DNA of 64,000 bases from Ashinkailepas kermadecensis (Eukaryota; Arthropoda; Thecostraca; Neolepadidae): NCBI GenBank assembly GCA_034440615.1, contig JAOTOM010004132.1:130001-194000 (forward strand), given 5' to 3'. Position numbers and translations under genes: made by a program. Positions 37,395 to 49,000 of this stretch are shown here, piece after piece. How positions within the stretch are numbered: position 1 is the stretch's first letter; every line of letters begins with the position of its first letter. The notes beneath the pieces are model-generated. The model was not told where the DNA came from and searched no databases. It saw nothing but the letters and a program-made list of their open reading frames with translations.

Positions 37395-37695
37395 GTCTGG
37401 CCTCAGCCGCCGTTCTGCGCGAAACATCCCACCATCCCATGTCGACTGTGGCGAGCTCTGGCCGCCACCGATCTGCGCGACAATCCAACTGTGCCAGACT
37501 GTGGCGAGCTCTGGCTACAGCCGCCGTTCTGCGCGGCAATCCCACCATGCCCGTGTCGACTGTGGCGAGCTCTGACCTCAGCCGCCGTACTGCGCGAAAC
37601 ATCCCACCATCCCGTGTCGACTGTGGCGAGCTCTGACCTCAGCCGCCGTACTGCGCGAAACATCCCACCATCCCGTGTCGACTGTGGCGTGCTCT
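37395..37695. repeat. ~61-bp tandem repeat ending about 20 bp before exon 1
   Basis: About five units of CCGCCGTACTGCGCGAAACA, TCCCACCATCCCGTGTCGAC, TGTGGCGAGCTCTGACCTCA. The last two are identical, the earlier ones diverged. The array stops at CTGTGGCGTGCTCTGACGAC, directly before the 3' splice site at 37717. Confidence 0.93.
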
Positions 37696-37717
37696 GACGA
37701 CCGCGGCACCGTTACAG

Positions 37718-37982
37718 GATGCTGAAGCACGTGCACCTGAGCCCCGTGCGGCCGACGGCGACCGGACGCCAGCGGGCCGACACCTTCAGCCTCAGCTCCA
37801 GCCTCGGCCTGCCGCCGGAGGGCACGCTGTCGTCCCGCTCGTCGTCGTACACGTCGCTGAACGAGACGCAGAGCAGCGCCACCAGCAGCAGCGTGGCCAG
37901 CAGCGGCTCGCAGGGCGGCGCTAGTGTCGCGTCGCAGCCGCCGCAGCAGATCAGCAGCGCCCAGCAGGCCGGGGGGCCCTCG
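37718..37982 (+). CDS. Exon 1 (first seen) of a tandem RA-domain gene, Ser-rich leader
   Basis: A 265-nt exon lies between an acceptor (GTTACAG before 37718) and a donor (TCG|GTGAGT at 37983). It encodes 88 residues from ATG 37719: MLKHVHLSPVRPTATG, then a low-complexity stretch rich in Ser, Thr, Gln, Ala and Gly (SSRSSSYTSLNETQ, then QPPQQISSAQQ). It ends in phase 0, matching the phase-0 start of the RA exon at 49609. Codon use is GC-rich and unlike the repeats around it. ATG 37719 could be the true start (one untranslated G precedes it in the exon), or this could be an internal exon whose first base completes a codon from upstream. There is no domain; such Ser-rich leaders are common in adaptor proteins. 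It is hemmed in by minisatellites on both sides. Confidence 0.7.
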
Positions 37983-37983
37983 G

Positions 37984-38250
37984 TGAGTGCCCCGGGAAGG
38001 CTGGGGATCAGGTATGCCAAGTCAGCAGATCCGAGCAGGCTGATGGGGAAGGGGTGGGTACCCGGGGCAGGCTGGGGATGAGGTGTGATAGGTCAGCAGA
38101 TCCCAGCAGGCCGAGGGGAGGGGTACCCAGGGTAGGCTGGGGATCAGGTGTGACAAGTGGGCAGATTTCAGCAGATCGATGGCCTCTCGATGAGTACCAT
38201 GGGCAGACTGGAGATCAGTTGTGGCGACTGAACGGATTTCACCAGGCCGA
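37984..38250. repeat. Degenerate ~60-bp tandem repeat starting at the exon 1 donor
   Basis: About four diverged units carry GGCTGGGGATSAGGTRTGAY, AAGTCAGCAGATCCSAGCAG and GCYGAKGGGRA. The first begins within a few bases of the donor GT at 37983. The last units grade into the inverted repeat at 38234-38310. Confidence 0.8.
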
Positions 38251-38310
38251 GGGAATCACTGATCTGATATCTCAGATCAGATCAGTGATCCCCTTGGCCT
38301 GGCGAAATCT
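38234..38310. repeat. Inverted repeat (hairpin), 34-bp arms, 9-bp loop
   Basis: Arm 38234-38267 pairs with 38277-38310 at 30 of 34 positions. The innermost 13 bp (ATCACTGATCTGA / TCAGATCAGTGAT) are perfect. The left arm resembles the units of the preceding repeat, so the palindrome may be an inverted duplicate of one unit. Confidence 0.9.
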
Positions 38311-39674
38311 GGGGCAAGCTGTCACAAGACTGCGACCGCTGGGAACAGCAGGACACGGATGGATACTTAGATGCTCGCCGGTGTCATGGAGGACACGGGC
38401 ATCGGTGTATTTTATTTGGTTGTTTTTTGTTTTGTTTTGGAGCTTTGCTGTGTGGTTGAAAGTCTTCGGTTGCTGAGCAAGGTAGTCCAGGTGCTCGCCA
38501 GACTGGTCATGCTGGACCAATAATGCAGAAGGCTTGAGATGATCTGAGACTGTGAAGGGCGGTGGAAAAGCCATTGGAAGTCAGTTTCTTGCTGCAATAT
38601 GGCAGATAGTAAATACGGCTTGAATGGATTCGGCTAATGTCAACAGTCTACGATGTTTGGTGGGCAGCGGCACGCCGCCTACTCATACGCACTTCTGGAC
38701 CGGAAACAAAATATGTCACATGATGGAGGTGAAAATGTTCCAGCCCGCAGCATCTATTCGAAGCAGGGGTGAAACGCTTCCAAAATGGTGGGTGCCACGT
38801 GGGGTTACTCATGCCAATCTTCCCAGTCAATGCCCTTTCACCTTTCGATGGGAAGGGGAGCGGGGCAACTGTCCTCCAAAAGGTAGGGAAAGTTTCACCC
38901 CTGATTCGAAGACGGAGGAAAATATTCGTTTCACCGTCAATTGCTGCTGACACCATGGGGCAGAAGCAACGTTGAGGGCAAGCAGTAGGGAGGCAATCTC
39001 ACAACATAAAAGGGCATTCGTCGCTGTTCTGCCATTCAAACCGACGACGAGCTTTGCAAGCAGATGTCAACCATGATCCCAAGAGACGTTCGACGACTGG
39101 TTGGAATCAGAATTCGAAACTGCAGGCCGCCAGACCACCGCCATGTGTTCCGTCCAACCTCTGACGACGCCATCAATGTCAAATGACGTATGGCGGACTG
39201 CGTGACCTGGCGTGTAGACAAGGCACCACAAGACCGCGCACAGCCGGGAGGTCGTGATGAGATGACGCTCCGATCAAGCCCGTTAGCTCGCCGATTGTCG
39301 CCCACATTGGGCGGCTTATCTCACCAAGCACGTGTGCGGGCCGCCGTTTACGGTCCACGTACTGGCTTGTCGTCTACACTGGCGGCTCATCTCACCAAGC
39401 ACGTGTGCGGGCCGCCGTTTACAGCGCACGTGCTGCGCGGGCTCACGGCGCAGTCACGTGCGGCTGATCTGGGCCCGAGCACGCATCACGTGGCGCTGGG
39501 TGGTGAGCCGGCGCTGAAGCGTGTTGGCGCCACCTGATCTGCTGCTACTGCTCGGCAATGGCCGGGCATCGGCCGGGTCCAGGCGACCGGCACGGAACAC
39601 GGCGCCGTGCGTTGCTCCGTCACGCGTCACGCGTCACGCGTTCGATCAGGCGGCACGATGCGGCCACCGGTGGG
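38311..39674. other. Intron sequence, one two-copy duplication
   Basis: Mostly unique. A ~75-bp duplication (GGCTYATCTCACCAAGCACG, GTGTGCGGGCCGCCGTTTAC) lies at about 39312 and 39387. No other exon of the host gene is needed here, because exons 1 and 2 join in phase 0. Confidence 0.5.
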
Positions 39675-39935
39675 TGGGAGGCCAGCAGGACGGCCGCTGG
39701 ACGGCTGCAGGACGGCTGCAGGACGGCTGCAGGACGGCCACAGGACGGCCGCTGGACGGCTGCAGGGCAGCTGCCGGACGGCTGCTGGACGGCTGCAGGA
39801 CGGCTGCAGGACGGCTGCAGGACGGCCGCAGGACGGCCGCTGGACGGCTGCAGGGCAGCTGCAGGACGGCTGCTCGACGGCTGCAGGACGGCTGCAGGAC
39901 GGCTGCAGGACGGCTGCAGGAGGACGGCTGCTGGA
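39675..39935. repeat. 12-bp minisatellite GGACGGCTGCAG, about 20 units
   Basis: Units GGACGGCTGCAG vary to GGACGGCCGCTG and GGGCAGCTGCAG. The period is a multiple of three, so all + frames read short Ala-Gly-Arg-Leu or Gln-Asp-Gly repeats. Confidence 0.95.
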
Positions 39936-41160
39936 CGGCCTGCCTGCTCGACGAGACGGCCGAAATATGCGTCTGGCGTTGGTGCACGGGCACAGATCGG
40001 ACTTGTGATGGCTCGGCCGGCACGGATCCGGAACGAGAGTTTCCCGGGACGGACGGACGGATGATCAATCTGCTCGCAATATCACATCCTGTTATGCCAG
40101 TGGGCTCGATTTATCAGCTGTCCGGCTGTAAGTATGCCATGCAGCCATGTGCCAACCACTACTTCTCGGTCATCTCGCCGATACGGTGACTCTTAAAACA
40201 GCGATGCAAAGTCCACGGGTGTTATGGATAGCTGGTCGTCTGCTGTGTGGAGGACGATACCAAAGGCTGTACGCATAACGTCCATTAGCATGTTATCCAC
40301 AGAATCTGTAGATGTATTTTCTTCGAAATAACGACGATGACATGTTCCACAAGGCAATTCAGGTGAAGCATGACACTTGCTGATATACTGACACGTGACA
40401 ACTGCTGACACTTGTTCGGACAACTCCGAACAAGCTGATGGAGACGAAGAATATTTTAAAATTGGAGTTGAAAATGGAAGCAGAAAAACTAAAAACCTTC
40501 AAGCTAGAGAAAGAACAACTTGTCTGGTGAAAACACGAGCCATGGACCAGTCATTGAAAGTGGATTTTCCTCAAGATGTGCAATGCATAAATAATAAATG
40601 AATAAAGGACAGGTGTATCAGAGGCCTTTATGTTTGCACAGCGCATGTCCTACCAATTCTGGGAAATGTTAGGGTTTGCTCGGCTGAAATTATCGATGAT
40701 ACTGAAGTTTATTGGATTGGTATAACAAGCTTTGAAAAATGCCCGAATTCTCATCAAAACGACTTCTATCAATTTAGACAGTATTGATATGAACATTCAA
40801 ATATGTCGTTGCATAAATGTTGACACCAACCCAGCCATTGAAAACCGCTCCGCAAAGCTGAAAACTGAAAACCTGAAGGGAAACCCTGAAGACCTCCAGA
40901 ATGGGACAGACGATTCCTAGCGCATCCAGGGGTGGCAGAGAGCGACATGGCCTCTCACGAAATGCTTGGCTTCCTGATGTAGATAAAAGGTTTCGCTGCG
41001 ATTGATTTTGGGAATCGTTTGCCACCTGGAAGCATAACCGATCTGTATATTTTTGGGCAGTTTTCGGTTTGTATTGCTGCCTGGCTCATTCCGAAATCAT
41101 TCAAGATTTCCATGGTATCCTTTGGACCCTGCGACATAATTTCCTGGGTCCGCCGCGTCA
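39936..41160. other. Intron sequence, no exon recognised
   Basis: Unique, AT-rich after 40.2 kb. Frames at 40395-40601 and 40732-40920 are short and without a known domain. Confidence 0.5.
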
Positions 41161-41169
41161 GGCGATCCC

Positions 41170-41223
41170 CTGTCTCGGAATCGCCTGATGCGGTTATAGC
41201 CGCATCAGTCCATTCCGAGACAG
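41170..41223. repeat. Inverted repeat (hairpin), 24-bp arms, 6-bp loop
   Basis: CTGTCTCGGAAT...CCTGATGCGG (41170-41193) is followed after TTATAG by CCGCATCAG...ATTCCGAGACAG (41200-41223). The arms pair at 21 of 24 positions. It could be an RNA hairpin or the remains of a foldback element. Confidence 0.9.
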
Positions 41224-41460
41224 TATCACACTACAGATACCGTGTGATTTGCGTTGCCCGTCCGCGAGGATGACCAATGAGACACGCTGCAAACAGTCCT
41301 CCGGAATGTCGGCCGACCTTCTGACACCAAAAACCGTCAGCACATCGATCGCCCTGCACGTGCATGAGGTGCCTCCCACTGCCACCCGCTCCCACCCCGC
41401 ATGCGCAGCAAGACTTCCTCCCCTCTTCACACAAGGACCGTTCAGTGACAAATTGACAGG

Positions 41461-41667
41461 GGTCGAGTGGTCTAGGGGTGGAGTGGTCGAGTCGAGGGAC
41501 ATGGGGACGAGTGGTCTAGGGGTAAGATGCTCGTCTCACAATCGAAAGGTTGTGGGTTCGAGTCTCGCCTGTCGCTACTCTTCGCCCGCGACCAATCGGC
41601 GTGAGAGATTGGCGACGCTACATGACTCAACGGTCGACGTGTCGTAAAACCAAAAACCAACCAACCA
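41461..41667 (+). mobile_element. tRNA-derived SINE (type 1) with doubled head and target-site duplication
   Basis: A 207-bp element closely matching the SINE at 27345-27503 from GGGGACGAGTGGTCTAGGGG onward (box B GGTTGTGGGTTCGAGTC; body CGCGACCAATCGGCGTGAGA; tail AAAACCAAAAACCAACCAACC split at 20 bases). About 50 bp of extra 5' sequence (GGTCGAGTGGTCTAGGGG..., GGAGTGGTCGAGTCGAGG) repeats the box A region. Flanks share AAATTGACAGG (41450-41460 and 41668-41678), an 11-bp target-site duplication enclosing the doubled head. Confidence 0.92.
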
Positions 41668-41894
41668 AAATTGACAGGAGCGCAGCCGGGGAGCGTGCAG
41701 GTGGTTCGTAGGGCTGGAGCCCGTCGGGTTTCGAGGTCCGTTGAATTTTGTAGTGTGTAGTCGATTTCTCCTAAAGGAGGTCTGGAGGTCCAACGCTCTC
41801 CCCATCCACTTCCGTCACAAAATGCTGGCTGCAAATCTACCTGGCGAAAAAGAGTTATATTTATGTCATAAACAGGGTGAAGCTTAGCAGCAGG

Positions 41895-41900
41895 GGAATA

Positions 41901-41961
<61 letters not shown>

Positions 41962-41962
41962 T
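41895..41962. repeat. (TA)n microsatellite
   Basis: About 60 bp of TA dinucleotides. A shorter TA run lies at 43531-43548. Confidence 0.98.
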
Positions 41963-42104
41963 TCGCTTTAAAAAGTCCGCTTATAAGTGTTATTCCGAAA
42001 GTTTGCTTAAAGTGTTATTCTAAAGCGCGCACCTCAGAAATGTGGTTTCGTACCATATATTCCTAGTCATACTCAGAACAAAAGCGAAAACAACATTTGT
42101 ATTG

Positions 42105-42256
42105 TGCTTTGTACTGGGTTGGCCAATTACGCTGTGTACTGGGTTGACCAATTACGCTGTGTACTGAGTTGGCCAATTACGCTGTGTACTGAGTTGGCCA
42201 ATTACGCTGTGTACTGGAGTTGGCCAATTACGCTGTGTACTGGGTTGGCCAATCGG
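42105..42256. repeat. 25-bp tandem repeat, 6 units
   Basis: Units TGTGTACTGGGTTGGCCAAT plus TACGC, with WGAGTTGGCC variants. The 25-bp period gives a 25-residue periodic frame that is not a protein. Confidence 0.93.
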
Positions 42257-42568
42257 GGAACCATCATATGGTGCTGCCCAGCACTAGTACTTGGTCGGGA
42301 GCATTGTTTATGTGCGCGAATTTGGTGCACCTGTGACGCTGCCCAACGACTCTCGGGCTCCGCGGTTGAACGGCTCTGTTTTGTAAAAGGCAGTATATGG
42401 AACCGGTTTCACCGGGGTCCAAGATGCCATCGTTGTGTTCAGTGATGGCTTGTTGTTCTTGATTTCTATTGATTCGGTGACTTTGAGCTATGCAACATCC
42501 TTGCAGCACTTGCAGAATGGATGCGACGAGTGTGCTAGGATCGATAGAGCTGCTTGCGTGGGTGCTTT

Positions 42569-43098
42569 TTAAGTGTTCGTCAAATGGGCCGTCTGTGGGC
42601 CGTCTTTTGGTTTGTTTTCGGCAGCTCTGATGTGTTCATTAAATGTGTTTTTAACAATACGTGTCGCTTCTGCTATGGATTCATTGGCTGATGGGTTGAC
42701 ATAGCTGGCAGGCGATGAGGGAGGCAGTGCTCCGGGTATGACATCTCCCTTTAAGTCCGACCAGAGAGCAGTTACGCTTTCTGTTCCCATCAAGACACGG
42801 GCGTGGGTTGACAGCGGACCTGTTCAGAGCTTCTGACAGTGCTTGGCCACTTTGCCATGTCGCTCGTAGTGGTAGTTTTAAAGTTTTGATAGGCGCTGTG
42901 GTTGTTTTATTCGAGCTTATCATCTATGTACGGGAGGTTGCCGAGTGTTGTGTTGTCTCTCGGTACCACCAGCCGTGAAGTGAAGGGATACAATTTTGGA
43001 CGAATGCCTGCATTGGCTACCCCAGCGTTCAGGTCGGCTGTGTCGGTATTGAGCTCCGTGTCGTTGTAAGCAAAGTAGAGCGGCGTTTGCAGCGCATG
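42569..43098 (-). pseudogene. Unidentified coding-like stretch, two open pieces, minus strand
   Basis: On the minus strand a 63-codon piece runs from 43098 to a TAA at 42909-42907 without a repeat-derived bias. It includes the words NTDTADLNAGVANAG, RPKLYPFTSRLVVPRD and NLPYIDDKLE. A second open piece (about 42826-42569, 85 codons) contains MGTESVTALWSDLKGDV and PPSSPASYVNPSANES and ends in TAA. Both have the varied amino-acid make-up of real protein. No start codon opens the first piece, and a stop plus frame changes lie between them. It sits inside intron 1 of the + strand RA gene. I do not recognise the family; a remnant of a mobile element, an integrated virus or a processed gene are all possible. 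It may also be chance. Confidence 0.3.
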
Positions 43099-43109
43099 TC
43101 ATGAGTCAT

Positions 43110-44685
43110 GCGTGTAAAGAAAAGAGCATAAAGGCAATGTGTCGGTGTCTAGAAATAAATTGAGTTGTATACTTCTTTGAGTGTTTACATGAATGGGCAA
43201 TGATATTGGACAGAGAGCAATAGCTAGATGACATGTCGCTCAGGTTTTGCTCTATGTTAATTCCATCATTTCATTTTAATGAACTCAGTAATTCCTTGTC
43301 GACCTGCTTTTTCGCTAGAATCTGTTTGGCAAGCAACTCAACTATACGCATTTTCGGCATTCGAGCCATTTCTGAACGAAACGATTTTTCTCTTCTTTGG
43401 TTTCTTGGATTGGAGAATCGTTTCCATTCATTATCTCAAGCTTCTTGAAATAGGTAAAGAATGTTTTGTATTTATGTATTTTTTATAAAGTTTATTTTTC
43501 TACAAATGCAAGTTATTCAAAGGAAAGCAAGTATATATATATATATATCGTTGCCTGCCTTGGGCTGACTTCATAGTTCTGGTTGTTCCGTGGTTATGCT
43601 TGCAAGCTACTAAAACGTAATCATTATCTTTGCACCCCATAATGAAACCTATTCAGCTCCAGAGTGCATGACAGTTATGCTTGAAATATTATTGAACTGC
43701 TTGAAGAAGAATGTCATCCATGGAAAAGTTGATTGAAAGTGTATCTCCGTTTCGCGATTTTCGCTTAAGATTCATCAAAATATTGTTAACGCTATCATTA
43801 CACTGGCGTTAATAGGAACATACAAAGACAACTACACTGTCAGACGTTCATTTGGGACGACTAGGGCGACTCCAAAAACCAGCTCCATTGTGAAGACGGC
43901 TTGTTTCGAATCTAGGCGTCTATTTCTGCCAAAGTCTTATACGTGACTGCCTTTCATTTTTATTTGCCGTTGACTGAATTCCAATAAATTGGAGCTAAGT
44001 CAATAATGCAGTTTGCCTGTATTATGACGTGCTTGGCTTCTTATCTTCAGTTAATAGTTGATTAGCATGTTGTATGCCTGATTCGTGTTATTTCGAAAGG
44101 ACAGAAAAAGCGGTGTTACAAGTGCTCTTATCCCATGATGTGGTACGATATGAAGTTTTAAAATGCGTGTTGTGCAAGTAATATTTTCACATTTTTCATT
44201 ATAGTAACGAGCTCTAGGTAATACAATGCAGCGCAGTATCTGGTGTATGAAAAAGCATACACAGCGACACACCGCTATATTTAGGGGTAATTGCGAGAAA
44301 ACCCGTTGGCCAAGGTGAAGCACTTCTGGACCAGAAACTAGAAATAGAAATGAATAAAACCGTCATTATTCAGGTGAATTGTTAGGATAGCAGTGCTGCC
44401 AACTCGACCGTACGGGCCTGTCAGTAGGCAGGGAAGTGTACATACGTTCCAGGGCAGAAAGAATCATTAGTATGGTTCTTGGCATGACATTTAGGTACAA
44501 CAATGTACATACCTGTTACAAACAACACATTTTCCGTTTCAGTACATCATCCAGTCGTCCTCTAGTACATTTGCATCGCATGTGTGTGCGATCGCGGATG
44601 GTCGGATGAAGCATAGCTGCATGAAGGCCGTATTGGGTCGTGTCACGCCTACTGTGACGTCATTGCGACGTCATCCAGAACAGCC
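43110..44685. other. AT-rich intron sequence, no exon recognised
   Basis: No tandem array beyond a short TA run at 43531-43548. Short frames on both strands near 43250-43440 look weakly coding-like, but they conflict with one another and end in stops. Confidence 0.45.
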
Positions 44686-44875
44686 CACGTGTGGCATCCC
44701 CATCTGTGTGTCAGCACAATCAGTTGAGTTACACAACTGGCCCACGTCGGGCATCCCCATGTGTGTAATAATTGTCAGGACAGTCAGTCTAGTTGTGCAA
44801 CTGACCCACGTCTTGCATGCCCATCTGTGTAATAGTGTCAGCACAGCCAGTCGGAGCATGCAACTGGCACATGCC
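44686..44875. repeat. ~60-bp tandem repeat, 3 units
   Basis: Units contain CCCACGTSKBGCATSCCCAT, TGTGTAATAGTGTCAGSACA and GTCAGTYKAGTTRYRCAACTG (diverged). Confidence 0.85.
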
Positions 44876-45105
44876 TAGTGTCATCTTCCTGTCATTGCGA
44901 TCATATCCCTCAGCGTTAGTGAAGCGGACTTCAAACAGTAGCAAGTGTGCCCTGAAGCCTCATGCTTAGCCAATCTAGCACGGCGATCTGGAGATGCTAT
45001 CCAACTTCAGACTCTCGTCTCCTGGATCACAACGTTGCTTATCCAATTGCGTTCGGCTTGTCTTGTCTATCTAGAAAACCGGCTGGCGGTGCTGACAGAC
45101 ACATA
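44876..45105. other. Intron sequence, no feature
   Basis: Short unique spacer between two arrays. Confidence 0.5.
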
Positions 45106-45107
45106 GG

Positions 45108-45305
45108 CGGGGATGTTAGCTGCGCAGGCTGACTGATGTGTTGACGGATGCTCCTCTGTGGGGTGTGTCAGATGGTGTCAGCTGTGCAGTGTGCAGCTTG
45201 ACTGATGTGTTGACGGATGCTCCTCTGTGGTGTGTCAGATGGTGTCAGCTATGCAGTGTGCAGCTTGACTGATGTGTTGACGGATGCTCCTCTGCGGGGT
45301 ATGTC
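45108..45305. repeat. ~65-bp tandem repeat, 3 units
   Basis: Units share GACTGATGTGTTGACGGATG, CTCCTCTGYGGGGTRTGTCA and GATGGTGTCAGCTRTGCAGT. Length differs by a few bases between copies. Confidence 0.9.
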
Positions 45306-45862
45306 AGACAGTCCGGCTGTCGGCAGTGGCAGATGCTGCAGTGCAGGATGCCGACGTGGCCGGCCGCGGTGACTGTGTGAGGGTGATGTCACGACTGGTG
45401 TAGGGTGACGCCAGCGCCAGGGTGGACCAGCTAATGACGGGCCGCGCCGCCCGTGGGAGGTCACCGCGGTGGCCACCATCCGGCCCGAGGAGCGCGTGTA
45501 CAGTAAACACTGCACACCCGTGCCCTTGATGCGGGGAGGTTTAACTGGTCGGAGGAACCAGAGGAACTGGTTTAACTGTCACTGGCCGGAGGAAGCTCGC
45601 TCGTATCTGCTCCAGTGTATGTTCCAGAAGTAGTTTTTGCCGCATTTTTGTGCCACAGAAGAAGTGTATTCGCTCCGACCAGGGATGTCCTGCAGAGCTG
45701 CAAAACCTGCAGTCACCTGTCACAACCATGTCGCACAATATGGCAGTCGGTGTACATGTCATCGTCCATAGCGTCCATTAAGCGTCTCAGAGCAGGTCTG
45801 CGCGATCCTGCGCTGAAGTGCCACGGAGTGCTGCCAGATTGTGGCAAGGCACCCGCTGTCGG
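45306..45862. other. Intron sequence, no exon recognised
   Basis: GC-rich unique sequence with chance frames on both strands. Confidence 0.45.
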
Positions 45863-46068
45863 GAGTTAATGCGTGAGGAGGAAGTTCGTGAGTTAGTGCG
45901 TGAGGAGGAGGTTCGTAGTTAGTGCGTGAGGAGGAGGTTCGTGAGTTAGTGCGTGAGGAGGAAGTTCGTGAGTTAGTGCGTAAGGAGGAGGTTCGTAGTT
46001 AGTGCGTGATGAGGAAGTCGCGAGTTAGTGCGTGAGGAACTTCGTGAGTTAGTTCATGAGGAAGTTCG
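45863..46068. repeat. ~26-bp tandem repeat, about 7 units
   Basis: Units GAGTTAGTGCGTGAGGAGGA plus RGTTCGT with small indels (loss of GA, AAGTCGC variant). Confidence 0.9.
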
Positions 46069-49000
46069 TGCTCCACGGCTCCATGCTGTAAACCGATTCG
46101 TGTTCTATGGCTGAACGTCGTGAGTTAGCTGATTCATTTTGTCGCGTACCGTGAGGCAGGATGTGTTCTATATTTCCCCGTCGGGAGTCGGTGCGAGTTC
46201 TGTGGCTGCGGTTGTGAAGATCTAAATGCTGTCCCTATGCCTGTGCGATTGCGAACGGTCTTTGGTGAATGATAATGTATTTAAAAAGAACTGAGGTGTC
46301 GGTTGTCAGCGGTGGCTGATGCTGTTTTTGCGCATTTTTGTTGGACGGCAGAATTATTGCGAGTGTGGCAATCATTTGGTAAATCCAGACATCTATGTGT
46401 GACTCCATTTTTCATTCGTCGCGACAAAATGATCAGAATATCGGTCAGCATCTGGCCAGCATAAGCACAAGTTTTTGCTGTTCCCAAATTTGCAAAGCCT
46501 GCGCGAGACTGGGGTAAATGCAGAGCGGCACATGTATCAGCTGTAGGAACGGTGAATACCGACATGGCGTAGGAAATCCTCCGTCACATTCTTTTCCAGT
46601 ATATGCGGTGAGTTGGGAGGATAATGCACTGTTCAACCCGGAGCATTCTCATCCGTGCCCACCGATTCAAATATCAGTTACTGATCGGTTTGTTGGTCCT
46701 GGAAATAACGCTCGAGCAGAACGGCCCACCTCAAACCAGCTGCAGATGGCTTCAAGTCTACTCGGTGATAGTCGCATGATGTGTTAACAGGATTGACGAG
46801 ATGCTGGCACTAACTGGTTAATATCAAGACCTGGCAAAAACATTTTCTGTCAAAACACATCAATCATGTGCCGGAGACCATGGCAGGTTTGTGATTCTGG
46901 ATCGAGAGGTTCTCCGGATCCCAGAGACATAAGCCCATAATGGTCTGCTGTGGGGATAGCAGTTTTTGCCAGTCGATGGTTTTACTGTTTAATATCACTG
47001 GCATTAAAGTGTTTGCCGGTGTTTTGCGAACCTTGTCAGTTAGTAGCAGGGAATTAAAGAAACATGGTTGACAGGTTTGTTGGTATGGTGGTCGTGTTAA
47101 TGGTAACGTTAGTGATAGTAGCAACACAGTTGCAGGAAAATGTATGCTTATGTGGCTATTGTAATATTATATACAGATGGGCCGAAGTTTTCTTTTGCTT
47201 AGTTCAACCCTGGCTAATTACCATAGAGCATACGACATCCTAGCCATTTGGGCTGGAGCTCTGGCGGTGCGTCCTAGCCATTTAGGCCACGTTGGAGCTC
47301 TGGCGGTTCATTTGACTTGACTGAATATCAGCTGAGCTTGAACTGCTGCTTCATTTTCAACAGGCAGGAAGAACCACGAGCTGCAGCTCTCTTTTCAACA
47401 TGCAAGGAGAAGCAGAACCACGAGTTCTGATTCACACGTCTCTGACACTATTTTCGGTAGACACACATCAACAGCTCTCCAACAAGTTTTGTTTTGGTGG
47501 TGCAATATGCCTAATAAGCAATTCTGTACTTTCAGCCGTAGAGGTGCAAGTTATGTTGAAACCACGACGGAAGTATGAAGAGGAACGGCATTAAGCAACA
47601 GCAGAGTGAAGATTTTCCAGGAGAGCTCAGCTTTGTCATTTGCTTGGTGCATCCACAGCCGAGGAAACCGAATTGTCGATGTTCCACGAGCGAACCGTAC
47701 TACCGTTTAATCTATTATATTATGTATTATATTATATTATAGTATAGCTTATATAATATTATATTACATCACATATTCTATTCCAATGTAATTTATCATT
47801 GATATTGTATTTTATGATCATAATATGTCATGCTATTATATATTCTATGATAATTTATTTTTTAATTTATATTACATTATAATATATTGCATACTATATT
47901 TTAATCCTGCTCCATACTTATCCACTGAGTCTGCTCTGCAGCGACGGCGCATCGTCACAATACCAACTGAACACGACATTGCTTAGCTCCCGCTGAACAG
48001 TTCTGCATCGATCTCGTGTCCGACAACCGCAATCCTTCCCCATCCCCGCCGTCAGTCCCTTTTCCATTAGCTCCAGATTTACAATAACGACATTATCGCC
48101 ATTAAAACAGCACACACTGGACGTAATGTGTCTGGAAAAAAGTGCATGAAGAAATACGCATCATGTGGTCTGTCAAGCCCTGCATCAACGAGCCCGAGAA
48201 CTGATGTGCATGGCACAGATCTGACACCAGAGTGTCTCGCCCTCTGGATCCTCCACGCGAGAGCATTCCAACAGCTGAGAAGACGGTGATTAGCAGTGAT
48301 TAATGAGGCGGTAATCACGTGTAAATTTGCTCACATCAGAGGAGATTTGCGGTCGTTTCCACCCGCGAGCGAGGCGCCTCTCTGCATGACTGGCCATGGG
48401 GGTATAATCATCTGCGCCGTCCGTGTCTTTGATTGTACGTCGGTTGTAGACGAGAGGAATACTTTTTGTCACGCGGATGGTCTTACTACATACGAGGAGA
48501 TCCGAAGCTGATGTCGCAACGAGTCCGCATCTGCGAGAATCTACGTGTCTAGCTAGACCTGCACTACACTTTTTGTACCGGACCAGGTCACACTCGGCCT
48601 TGGGACCGGGTGCAAGCTAATCCTGTATGAAGTTGCCGCATAAGCCGCTGACAAGTGTGGATAGCAGAATTGAAATGGAGGACATTATGTCTGATGACAT
48701 CTAAACTCGGCTGAAAATAGAACAAAATCCGAGGTATCTTCACCATCTGTCACGTTGCGTCAGTTTGCATTTCACTCACAGATGAAGATAATATTTCAGA
48801 CAAATGCGTTTGGAGAACCTCTCCCATCGACGGAGGGTTCGTTTAATTATTAGTGTTGCCAACACGTGATTCAACGACATTGCTTTCATGTAGCCTCGTA
48901 TACTGAATGCTATATCGTTAAGATTATTAGTGTTGCATTGGCAAAACTAAAGATATAGGCGCTTCCATCAATTAGGAAGGCCTGCGATATATTGAGCAAC

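Noticed and set aside
43233..43448. Short open pieces on the minus strand resembling Lys/Glu-rich helices
   Set aside because: Two conflicting frames of 30-50 codons, both ended by stops, in AT-rich DNA; indistinguishable from chance.
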